Assembly (NCBI GenBank): GCA_029961685.1
Contig: JARWKL010000007.1
Coordinates: 19,849,013-19,913,012 of the forward strand
Source: Aristolochia californica
Lineage: Eukaryota > Streptophyta > Magnoliopsida > Piperales > Aristolochiaceae
Direction of reading: 5' to 3'
DNA length: 64,000 bases
Position numbers and translations under genes: made by a program. The stretch's first letter is position 1. Each line of letters opens with the position of its first letter. The notes under the pieces are model-generated. The model saw nothing but the letters and a program-made list of their open reading frames with translations. It was not told where the DNA came from and did no database searches. Positions 1 to 10,301 of this stretch are shown here, one piece after another.

Positions 1-189
1 ACAATGCACAAATGTAGAGAGAGATATTTCCGAAGAGTGTCTGTATGTTTTAGGGATCGTATGCACTCTTTCATTTTTATATCTAAGGTTTTTCAGTCAT
101 CGGGAAACGGGGAAGGCGGCCCACTGTTAACTGAGTGTTGAATTGCAATCCAAAAGCCATTTCATACAAAAATATAGCCCGTTACTCAT
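1..189 (+). repeat. 3' end of a C monomer, cut by the window edge
   Basis: It contains GAGAGAGATATTTCCG, GATCGTATGCAC and GGGAAACGGGGAAGGCGG, all type C. The very end, GAATTGCAATCC with TTTCATAC, is of A/B type, so a short switch or conversion to A/B lies around positions 120-170. Confidence 0.85.
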
Positions 190-863
190 GAAAAATCACT
201 TTACAATGTTCTATGATTGTTAGCTCAAACTTTTGAATATGGGCAAAATAATGGCTTGTTTGACTCGGGAAAATATCCCACCGCACGTTCACTTGAGAAT
301 TTAATGAGCGTTTGTTATTCTGTTTTAAAAGCTTTGGATCCATAGGTCATTTGAATCTTTAACATTTTTCTGGCATGCATACCCATTTTTAAAACATGTG
401 TCGAAAAAATCTCCTTCATACAAAATTTCAAGATATTAGTTTTGGACTAGTGGAATTTTCCAAACTTGGATAACAAAACTTTTTTGTTCATTTGTGGTGT
501 GTGAATAAATTTTCTTCATTTACTTTTTTTATTGTTTTAAACTTTTTCCGTACATCAACTATGAAATTTTCATTTTGCTGTGATCTATTTGCCTTTTTTG
601 TTTACGGGATGAAGGGAGGGCCAAAAACTCGATGATTTGATTTAAAAAAAATGTGTACATCTAAAATGGAAATGCACACTGCACATATGTAGAGAGAAAT
701 AATTCCAAAGAGTGTCTGTAATTTTTAGGGATTGTAAGCACCTTTTCGTTTTTATATCTCAGCTTTTGCAATCGTCGGGAAAATGGGTTGCGGAGGATTT
801 TTAACTGAGTGTTGAATTGCAATCCATAAGTCATTTCATACAAAAATATAGCCCATTACGCAT
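190..863 (+). repeat. Type A monomer (first complete copy)
   Basis: This 674-bp unit shows the A signature: TAGCTCAA near its 5' end, ATGGCTTGTTTGACTCGGG, GATATTAGTTTTGGACTAG, AATAAATTTTCTTCATTTAC, GCACATATGTAG, and GTAAGCACC near the 3' end. The TCTGGCATGC that is normal for A is present. The 5' half of A resembles C (GGATCCATAGGTCATTTGAA, TGTAGAAAAAATCTCC), and its 3' third resembles B (ATAATTCCAAAGAGTG, TCAGGTTTTGCAATCGTCGG, GAATTGCAATCC). This copy has local decay, for example GGGAGGGCCAAAAACTCGATGA in place of the usual GGGAGAGCGAAAAACTCGAA. Confidence 0.93.
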
Positions 864-1536
864 GATAAATCACATTACAATCATCTATGATTAATAATGT
901 CAGCTTTTTGCAAATTGGCAAAATAATGGCATGTTTGACTCGGGTAAATATCCCACCACAATTTCACTTGAGAATTTAATGAGCGTTTGTTATTCTCATT
1001 AAAAGCTTTGCATCCATAGCTCATTTGCATCTTTAACATGTTTCAAACATGCATATCCATTTATAAAACATGTGTGGATGAAATCTCTTTCTTGCAAAAT
1101 TCCAAGCTATTAGGGTTAAACTAGTGGAATTTCCCAAAATTGGATAACAAAACTTTTGTGTTCATTTGTGTTGGGTGAATAAATTTTCTTTATTTATATT
1201 TTTTATTGTTTTAAACTTTTCCCATACATCAACTATAAAATTTTCAGTTTGTTGTAAGCTTTTTGCCTTGTTTGTTTTCGGGATGAAGGGAGAGCGAAAA
1301 GTCAAAGTTTTGATTTAAGAAAAAAGTGTACAACTAAAATGGAAAAGCACAGTACACAATTGTAGGGAGAGATAATTCCAAAGAGTGTCTATAATTTTTA
1401 GGGATTGTAAGCACTTTTAGTTTTTAAATCTCAGGTTTTGCAATCGTCGGGAGAAATTGGTGGCACTGGATTTTTAACTGAGTGTTGAATTGCAATCCAT
1501 AAGTCATTTCATAATAAAATATAGCCCGTTACGCAT
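864..1536 (+). repeat. Type B monomer (first complete copy)
   Basis: This 673-bp unit begins GATAAATCACATTACAATC and carries GTCAGCTTTTTGCAAATTGG, ATGGCATGTTTGACTCGGG, GCATCCATAGCTCATTTGC, a GTGTGGATGAAATC block, GGGTTAAACTAGTGG, TGTGTTGGGTGAATAAATTT, GCGAAAAGTCAAAG, GGAAAAGCAC and GTAAGCACTTTTAG (usually GTAAGCTCTTTTTAG). B lacks the GGATCC found in A and C (it has GCATCC), so a BamHI ladder would be informative. The near-perfect palindrome CATGTTTCAAACATG is characteristic of B. Confidence 0.93.
1037..1073. repeat. Palindromic CATG cluster (example in a B unit)
   Basis: In this B unit CATGTTTCAAACATG (1037-1051) is a perfect 7-bp inverted repeat around one central C. AAACATGT follows at 1066-1073 and can also pair with the upstream ACATGTTT. 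A and C units keep the outer pair (ACATGTTT ... AAACATGT, spaced by about 25 bp) but have CTGGCATGC or CAAGCATGC in the middle. The site recurs once per monomer across the array. It could form a small hairpin, and a protein-binding role is only a possibility. Confidence 0.7.
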
Positions 1537-2210
1537 GATAAATCACTTTACAATCATCTATGATTGTTAGATAATATATTTTGAAAATGGGCAAAATAAT
1601 GACTTGTTAGACTCGGGTAAATATCCCACTGCACATTCACTTGAGAATTTAATGAGCGTTTGTTATTCTCTTTAAAAGCTTTGGATCCATAGGTCATTTG
1701 AATCTTTAACATGTTTCTGGCATGCATATCCATTTTTAAAACTTGTGTAGAAAAAATCTCCTTCATGTAAAATTCCAAGATATTAGTTTTGGACTAGTGG
1801 AATTTCCCAAACTTGATAACAAAACTATTGTGTTCATTTGTGGTGTGTGAATAAATTTTCTTCATTTACTTTTTTTAATGTTTTAAACTTTTTCTGTACG
1901 TCAACTATGATATTTTCATTTTGCTGTGATCTATTTGCCTTTTTTGTTTACGGGATGAAGGGAGAGCGAAAAACTCGAAGTTTTGATTTAAGAAAAATGT
2001 GTACAGCTATAACGGAAATGCACAATTCACATATGTAGAGAGAGATAATTCCAAAGAGTGCCTGTAATTTTTAGGGATTTTAAACACCTTTTCGTTTTTA
2101 TATCTCAGGTTTTTCAATCGTCGGGAAAAATGGGTTGCAGAGGATTTTTAACTGAGTGTTGAATTGGAATCCATAAGTCATTTCATACAAAAATATAGCC
2201 TGTTACGCAT
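1537..2210 (+). repeat. C-to-A hybrid monomer
   Basis: The 5' part is type C (ATGACTTGTTAGACTCGGG). From the TTTCTGGCATGC block onward the unit is type A (GATATTAGTTTTGGACTAG, AATAAATTTTCTTCATTTAC, GCACATATGTAG). The switch lies between about 1633 and 1715, in a stretch where A and C do not differ. The length is a normal 674 bp, so the exchange was in register. Confidence 0.88.
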
Positions 2211-3560
2211 GATAAATCACATTACAATCATCTAAGATTAATTATGTCAGCGTTTTGCATATGGGCAAAATAATGGCATGTTTGACTCGGGTAAATATCC
2301 CACCGCAAGTTCACTTGAGAATTTAATGTGCGTTTGTTATTCTCTTTAAAAGCTTTGCATCCATAGCTCATTTGCATCTTTAACATGTTTGAAACATGCA
2401 TATCCATTTTTAAAACATGTGTGGATGAAATCTCTTTCTTGCAAAATTCCAAGCTATTAGGGTTAAACTAGTGGAATTTCCCAAAATTGGATAACAAAAT
2501 TTTTGGGTTCATTTGTGTTGGGTGAATAAATTTTCTTTATTTATATTTGTTATTGTTTTAAATTTTTTCCATACATCAACTATAAAATTTTCATTTTGTT
2601 GTAAGCTCTTTTGCCTTGTTTGTTTTCGGGATGAAGGGAGAGTGAAAAGTCAAAGTTTTGATTTAACATAAAAGTGTACATCTAAATTGGAAAAGCACAA
2701 TGCAAAATTTTAGGGAGAGATAATTCCAAAGAGTGTCTGTAATTTTTAGGGAATGTAAGCTCTTTTTAGTTTTTATATCTCAGGTTTTGCAATCGTCGGG
2801 AAAAATTGGTGGCAGAGGATTTTCAATTGAGCGTTGAATTGCAATCCATAAGTCATTTCATACAAAAATATAGCTCGTTTTGCATGATAAATCACTTTAC
2901 AATCATCTATGATTGTTAGATCCAATTTTTGAAAATGGGCAAAATAATGACTTGTTAGACTCGGGTAAATATCCGATCGCACATTCATTTCAGAATTTAA
3001 TGAGCGTTTGTTATTCTCTTTAAAAGATTTGGATCCATAGGTCATTTGAATCTTTAACATGTTTCAAGCATGCATATCCATTTTTAAAAAATGTGTAGAA
3101 AAAATCTTCTTCATGTAAAATTCCAAGCTTAACAGGGTTGGACTAATGGAATTTCCCAAACTTCGATAACAAAACTTTTGTGTTCATTTGTGGTGTGTGA
3201 ATAGATATTTTTTATTTACATTAGTTATTATTTTAAATATTTTCTATACATCAACTATAAAATTTTTATTTGGTGGTGATCTTTTCTGCCTTTTTTGTTT
3301 ACAGGATGAAGGGTGAGCGAAAACTCAAAGTTCTGATTTAAGAAAAAAGTGTACATCTAAAACGGAAATGCACAATGCACATATGTAGAGAGCGATAATT
3401 CGAAAGAGTGGCTGTAATTTTTAGGGATTGTAAGTACCTTTTCGTTTTTATATCTCAGGTTTTACAATCGTAGGGAAAAATGGGTTGCGGAGGATTTTTA
3501 ACTGAGTATTGAATAGCAATCCATAAGTCATTTCATAGAAAAATATAGCCCGTTACGCAT
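2211..3560 (+). repeat. B plus C-to-A hybrid (dimeric HOR, units at 2211 and 2886)
   Basis: The B unit (675 bp) is followed by a second C/A hybrid (675 bp). In the hybrid the C features run through GAATAGATATTTTTTATTTA and GCGAAAACTCAAAGTTCTG. The A features begin near 3360 with ACGGAAATGCAC, CACATATGTAG, GTAAGTACC and GGGAAAAATGGGTTGCGG. The switch point differs from that of the hybrid at 1537, so the two arose separately. Confidence 0.88.
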
Positions 3561-4235
3561 GATAAATCACATTACAATCATCTATGATTAATTATGTCAG
3601 CTTTTTGCAAATGGGCAAAATAATGGCATATTTGTCTCGGGTAAATATTCCACCGCAAGTTCACTTGAGAATTTAATGAGCGTTTGTTATTCTCTTTAAA
3701 AGCTTTGCATCCATAGCTCATTTGCATCTTTAACATGTTTCAAACATGCATATCCATTTTAAAAACATGTGTGGATGAAATCTCTTTCTTGCAAAATTCC
3801 AAGCTATTAGGGTTAAACTAGTGGAATTTCCATAAATTGGATAACAAAACTTTTGTGTTCATTTGTGTTGGGTGAATAAATTTTCTTTATTTATATTTGT
3901 TATTGTTTTAAATTTTTTCCATACATCAACTATAAAATTTTCATTTTGTTGTAAGCTTTTTTGCCTTGGTTGTTTTCGGTATGAAGGGAGAACGAAAAGT
4001 CAAAGTTTTGATTTAACATAAAAGTGTACATCTAAATTGGAAAAGCACAATGCATAATTTTAGGGAGAGATAATTGAAAATAGTGTCTGTAATTTTTAGG
4101 GATTGTAAGCTCTTTTTAGTTTTTATATCTCAGGTTTTGCAATGGTCGGGAAAAATTGGTGGCAGAGGATTTTTAATTGAGTGTTGAAGTGCAATCAATA
4201 AGTCATTTCATACAAAAATATAGCTCGTTACGCAT
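3561..4235 (+). repeat. B monomer
   Basis: A 675-bp B unit with ATTAATTATGTCAGC and GTTAAACTAGTGG. It shares TTTGATTTAACATAAAAGTG and CTAAATTGGAAAAGC with the B unit at 2211, which marks the two as sister copies at a spacing of 1,350 bp (two monomers). Confidence 0.9.
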
Positions 4236-4910
4236 GATAAATCACTTTACAATCATCTAATATTGTTAGATCAAATTTTTCAAAATGGGCAAAATAATGA
4301 CTTGTTAGACTCGGGTAAATATCCCACCGCACGTGCACTTGAGAATTTAATGAGCGTTTGTTATTCTCTATAAAAGCTTTGGATCCATAAGTCATTTGAA
4401 TCTTTAACATGTTTCAAGCATGCATATCCATTTTTAAAACATGTGTAGAAAAAATCTCCTTCATGTAAAATTCCAGGCTTAACAGGGTTGGACTAATGGA
4501 ATTTCCCAAACATGGATAACAAAACTTTTGTGTTCATTTGTGGTGTGTGAATAGATATTTTTTATTTAAATTAGTTATTATTTTAAATATTTTCCACACA
4601 TCAACTATAAAATTTTTATTTTGTTGTGATCTTTTCTGCCTTTTTTGTTTACGGGATGAAGGGGGAGCGAAAACTCAAAGTTCTGATTTAACAAAAAAGT
4701 GTACATCTAAAATAGAAATGCACAATGCACAAATGTAGAGATATATATTTCCAAAGAGTGTCTATATTTTTTAGGGATCGTATGCACTTTTTCGTTTTTA
4801 TATCTAAGGTTTTGCAATCGTCGGGAAACGGGGGAGGCAGGTGATTTTTAACTGAGTGTTGATTTCAAATCCATAAGTCATTTCTTCCAAAAATATAGCC
4901 CGTTACGCAA
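4236..4910 (+). repeat. Type C monomer (first complete, unhybridised copy)
   Basis: This 675-bp unit carries GTTAGATCAAATTTTTC, ATGACTTGTTAGACTCGGG, TTTCAAGCATGC, GGTTGGACTAATGG, GAATAGATATTTTTTATTT, GGGGGAGCGAAAACTCAAAG, TTCTGATTTAA, CACAAATGTAGAG, GATCGTATGCAC and a G-rich 3' block GGGAAACGGGGGAGGCAGG. It ends with the C-specific TTCAAATCCATAAGTC and TTTCTTCC rather than GCAATCC and TTTCATAC. The GGAAACGGGGGAGGCGGGC block is the most G-rich part of the HOR and is nearly restricted to C. Confidence 0.93.
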
Positions 4911-6259
4911 GAAAAATCACTTTACAATCATCTATGATTAATTATGTCAGCTTTTTGCAAATGGGCAAAATAATGGCATGTTTGATTCGGGTAAATATCC
5001 CACCGCAAGTTCACTTGAGAATTTAATGAGCATTTGTTATTCTCTTTAAAAGCTTTGAATCCATAGCTCATTTGCATCTTTAACATGTTTCAAACATGCA
5101 TCTCCATTTTTAAAACATGTGTGGATGAAATCTCTCTCTTGCAAAATTCCAAGCTATTATTAGGGTTAAACTAGTGGAATTTCCCAAAATTGGATAACAA
5201 AACTTTTGTGTTCATTTGTGTTGGGTGAATAAATTTTCTTTATTTATATTTGTTAATGTTTTAAATTTTTTCGATACATCAACTATAAAATTTTCATTTT
5301 GTTGTAAGCACTTAGCCTTGTTTTTTTTCGGGATGAAGGGAGAGCGAAAAGTAAAAGTTTTGATTTAAGAAAAAAGTGTACGTCTAAGATGGAAAAGCAC
5401 AATGCACAATTTTAGGGAGAGATAATTCCAAAGAGTGTCTGTAATTTTTAGGGATTGTAAGCTGTTTTTAGTTTTTATATCTCAGGTTTTGCAGTCGGGA
5501 AAAATTGGTGGCAGAGGATTTTTAACTGAGTGTTGAATTGCAATCCATAAGTCATTTCATTAAAAAATATAGCCCGTTACTCATGATAAATCACTTTACA
5601 ATCATCTATGATTGTTAGATCAAATTTTTGAAAATGGGCAAAATAATGACTTGTTAGACTTGGGTAAATATCCCACCGGACGTTCACTTGAGAATTTAAT
5701 GATCGTTTGTTATTCTCTTTAAAAGCTTTGGATCCATAGGTAATTTGAATCTTTAACATGTTTCAAGCATGCATATCCATTTTTAAAACATGTGTAGAAA
5801 AAATCACCTTCATGTAAAATTCCAAGCTTAATGAGGTTGGACTAATGGAATTTCCCAAACTTGGATAACAAAACTTTTGTGTTCATTTGTGGTGTGTGAA
5901 TAGATATTATTTATTTACATTAGTTATTATTTTAAATATTTTCCACACATCAACTATAAAATTTTCATTTTGTTGTGATCTTTTCTGCCTTTTTTGTTTA
6001 CGGGATGAAGGGGGAGCGAAAACTCAAAGTTCTGATTTAAGAAAAAAGTGTACATCTAAAATGGAAATGCACAATGCACAAATGTAGAGAGAGATATTTC
6101 CAAAGAGTGTCTGTATGTTTTAGGGATCGTATGCACTTTTTCATTTTTATATCTATGGTTTTGCAATCGTCGGGAAACGGGGGAGGCGGACGATTTTTAA
6201 CTGAGTGTTGACTTCAAATCCATAAGTCATTTCTTACAAAAATATAGCCCGTTATGCAT
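4911..6259 (+). repeat. A-start/B monomer plus C monomer (units at 4911 and 5585)
   Basis: The unit at 4911 starts GAAAAATCACTTTACAATC, as in A, then is type B from GATTAATTATGTCAGC onward, so about 25 bp of A are left. It follows a C directly, so one A body is missing. An extra TAT occurs in CAAGCTATTATTAGGG. The C unit at 5585 is complete (675 bp) and has GATATTATTTATTTACATTA, a variant also seen in the C units at 9628 and 11640. Confidence 0.88.
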
Positions 6260-8279
6260 GACAAATCACTTTACAATCATCTATGATTGTTAGCTCAACT
6301 TTTTGAATATGGGCAAAATAATGGCTTGTTTGACTCGGGCAAATATCCCACCGCACGTTCACTTGAGAATTTAATGAGCGTTTGTTATGCTCTTTAAAAG
6401 TTTTGGATCCATAGGTCATTTGAATATTTAACATGTTTCTGGCATGCATATCCATTTTTAAATCATGTGTACAAAAAATCTCCTTCATGTAAAATTCCAA
6501 GATATTTGTTTTGGACTATTGGAATTTCCCAAACTTGGATAACAAAAATTTTGTGTTCATTTGTGGTGTGTGAATAAGTTTTCTTCATTTAATTTTTTTA
6601 TTGTTTTCAACTTTTTCCGTACATCAACTATGAAATTTTCATTTTGCTGTGATCTACTTGCCTTTTTTGTTTACCGGATGAAGGGAGAGCGAAAAACTCA
6701 AAGTTTTTATTTAAGAAAAATGTGTACATCTAAAACGGAAATGCACAATGCACATATGTAGAGTGAGATAATTCCAAAGAGTGTCTGTAGTTTTTAGGGA
6801 TTGTAAGCACCTTTTCACTTGTATATCTCAGGTTTTGCAATCGTCAGGAAAAATGGGTTGTGGCTGATTTTTAACTGAGTGTTGTATTGCCATCCATAAG
6901 TCATTTCATACAAAAATATTGCCCGTTATGCATGATAGATCACATTACAATCATCTATGATTAATTATGTCAGCTTTTTGAAAATGGGCAAAATAATGGC
7001 ATGTTTGACTCGGGTAAATATCCCACCGCAAGTTCACTCTAGAATTTAATGAGCGTTTGTTATTGTCTTTGAAAGCTTTACATCCATAGCTCATTTGCAT
7101 CTTTAATATGTTTCAAACACACATATCCATTTTTAAAACTAGTGTGGATGAAATCTCTTTCTTGCAAAATTCAAAGCTATTAGTGTTAAACTAGTGGAAT
7201 TTCCGAAAATTGGATAACAAAACTTTTGTGTTCATTTGTGTTGGGTGAATAAATTTTCTTTATTTATATTTTTTATTGTTTTAAATTTTTTCCAAACATC
7301 AACTATAAAATTTTCATTTTGTTGTAAGCTTTTCCCCTTGTTTGTTTTCAGGATGAAGGGAGAGCGAAAAGTCAAAGTTTTGATTTAAGAAAAAAGTGTA
7401 CATCTAAAATGGAAAAGCAGAATGCACAATTTTAGGGAGAGATAATTCCAAAGAGTGTCTGTAATTTTTAGGGATTGTATGCTCTTTTTAGTTTTTATAT
7501 CTCAGGTTTTGGAATTGTCGGGAAAAATTGGTGGCAGTGGATTTTTAACTGAGTGTTGAATTGCAATCCATAAGTTATTTCATAAAAAAATATAGCCCAT
7601 TACGCAAGATAAATCACTTTACAATCATCTACGATTTTTAGATCAAATTTTTGAAAATGGGAAAATAATGACTTGTTAGACTCGGGTAAATATCCCACCG
7701 CACGTTCACTTGAGAATTTAATGAGCGTTTGTTATTCTTTTTAAAAGTTTTGGATCCATAGGTCATTTGAATCTTTAACATGTTTCAAGCATGCATATCC
7801 ATTTTTAAAACATGTGTAGAAAAAATCTCCTTCATGTAAAATTCCAAGATATTAGTTTTGGACTAGTGGAATTTCCCAAACTTGGATAACAAAACTTTTG
7901 TGTTCATTTGTGGTGTGTGAATAGATATTTTTTATTTACATTAGTTATTATTTTAAATACTTTCCACACAACCACAATAAAATTTTTATTTTGTTGTGAT
8001 CTTTTCTGCCTTTTTTTTTACGAGATGAAGGGGGAGCGAAAACTCAAAGTTCTGATTTAAGAAAAAAGTGTACATCTAAATTGGAAATGCACAATGCACA
8101 AATATAGAGAGATATATATCCAAAGAGTGTCTGTATGTTTTAGGGATCGTATGCACTTTTTTGTTTTTATTTCTAAGGTTTTGCAATTGTGTGGAAAAGG
8201 GGGAGGCGGGCGATTCTTAACTGAGTGTTGACTTCAAATCCATAAGTCATTTCTTACAAAAATATAGCCCGTTACTAAT
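6260..8279 (+). repeat. A-B-C HOR copy (units at 6260, 6934, 7608)
   Basis: This is a regular trimer of 2,020 bp. The C unit (672 bp) holds an A-type patch at about 7847-7870 (GATATTAGTTTTGGACTAG) and reverts to C at GAATAGATATTTTTTATTTA. That pattern of two nearby switches is what short-tract gene conversion leaves. Confidence 0.9.
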
Positions 8280-10301
8280 GACAAATCACTTTACAATCAT
8301 CTATGATTGTTAGCTCAACTTTTTGAATATGGGCAAAATAATGGCTTGTTTGACTCGGGCAAATATCCGACCGCACGTTCACTTGAGAATTTAATGAGCG
8401 TTTGTTATTCTCTTTAAAAGCTTTGGATCCATATGTCATTTGACTCTTTAACATGTTTCTGGCATGCATATCCATTTTTAAAACATGTGTAGAAAAAATC
8501 TCCTTCATGTAAAATTCCAAGATATTAGTTTTGGACTAGTGGAATTTCCCAAACTTGGATAACAAAACTTTTGTGTTCATTTTTGGTGTGTGAATAAATT
8601 TTGTTCATTTAATTTTTTTATTGTTTTAAACTTTTTCCGTACATCAACTATGAAATTTTCATTTTGCTGTGATCTATTTGTCTTTTTTGTTTACTTGATG
8701 AAGGGAGAGCGAAAAACTCAAAGTTTTTATTTAAGAAAAATGTGTACATCTAAAATGGAAATGCACAATGCACATAAGTAGAGAGAGATAATTCCTAAGA
8801 GTGCCTGTAATTTTTAGGGATTGTAAGCACCTTTTCATTTTCATATCTCAGGTTTTGCAATCGTCGGGAAAAATGGGTTGCGGAGGATTTTTAACTGAGT
8901 GTTGAATTGCAATCCATAAGTAATTTCATACAAAAATATAGCCTGTTACGCATGATAAATCACATTACAATCATCTATGATTAATTATGTCAGCTTTTTG
9001 CAAATGAGAAAAATAATGGCATGTTAGACTCGGGTAAATATCCCACCGAGTGTTCACTTGAGAATTTAATGAGTGTTTGTTATTCTCTTTAAAAGCTTTG
9101 CATCAATAGCTCATTTGCATCTTGAACATGTTTCAAACATGCATATCCATTTTTAATACATGTGTGGATGAAATCTCTTTCTTGCACGTTCCAAGCTATT
9201 AGGGTTAAACTAGTGGAATTTCCCAGAATTGGATAACAAAACTTTTGTGTTCATTTTTGTTGGGTGAATAAATTTTCTTTATATATATTTGTTATTGTTT
9301 TAAATTTTTTCCATACATCAATTATAAAATGGTCATTCTATTGTAAGCTTTTTGCCTTGTCTGTTTACGGGATGAAGGGAGAGCGAAAAACTCGAAGTTT
9401 TGATTTAAGAAAAAAGTGTACATCTAAAATTGAAAATAACAATGCACAATTGTAGGTAGAGATAATTCCAAAGAGTTTCGGTAATTTTTTGGGATTGTAA
9501 GCTGTTTTTAGTTTTTATATCTCAGGTTTTGCAATCGTCGGGATATATTGGTGGCTGAGGATTTTTAACTAAGTGTTGAATTGAAATCCATAAGTCATTT
9601 CATACAAAAATATAATCCGTTACGCATGATAAATCACTTTACAATCATCTATGATTGTTAGATCAAATTTTTGAAAATGGGCAAAATAATGACTTGTTAG
9701 ACTCGGGTAAATATCCCACCGGACGTTCACTTGAGAATTTAATGAACGTTTCTTATTCTCTTTAAAAGCTTTGGAGCCATAGGTCATTTGAATCTTTAAC
9801 ATGTTTCAAGCATGCATATCCATTTTTAAAACATGTGTAGAAAAAATATCATTCATGTAAAATTCCAAGCTAAATGGGGTTGGACTAATGGAATTTCCCA
9901 AACTTGGATAACAAAACTTTTGTGTTCATTTGTGGTGTGTGAATAGATATTATTTATTTACATTAGTTACTATTTTAAATATTTTCATAACATCAACTAT
10001 AAAATTTTCATTGTGTTGTGATCTTTTCTGCCTTTTTTGTTTACGGGATGAAGGGGGAGCGAAAACTCAAAGTTCTGATTTAAGAAAAAAGTGTACATCT
10101 AAAACAGAAATGCACAATGCACAAATGTAGAAAGAGATATTTCCAAAGAGTGTCTGTATGTTTTAGGGATCGTATGCACTTTTTCATTTTTATATCTAAG
10201 GTTTTGCAATCATCGGGAAACGAGGAGGCAGGCGATTTTGAACTGAGTGTTGACTTCAAATCCATAAGTCATTTCTTACAAAAATATAGCCCGTTACGCA
10301 T
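8280..10301 (+). repeat. A-B-C HOR copy (units at 8280, 8954, 9628)
   Basis: A trimer of 2,022 bp. The B unit has private variants CCACCGAGTGTTCACTTGAG, ATAAAATGGTCATTCT and TTTCGGTAATTTTTTGGG. It also has an A-type patch at about 9360-9398 (TTTACGGGATGAAGGG, GCGAAAAACTCGAAG). Most of these variants recur one HOR downstream, which marks a recent duplication. Confidence 0.92.

Noticed and set aside
1409..1415. Plant-type telomere motif (TTTAGGG) in TTTTTAGGGATTG
   Set aside because: It occurs once per monomer and never in tandem, so it is a chance heptamer rather than interstitial telomere sequence.
1838..2038. Repeated plus-strand frame of about 66 codons (starting MWCVNKF or MWCVNRY) in A and C units
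   Set aside because: It recurs at the repeat period with in-frame changes that look neutral. The hydrophobic stretch comes from T-rich DNA (TTTTTTATTG) and is not evidence of a membrane protein.
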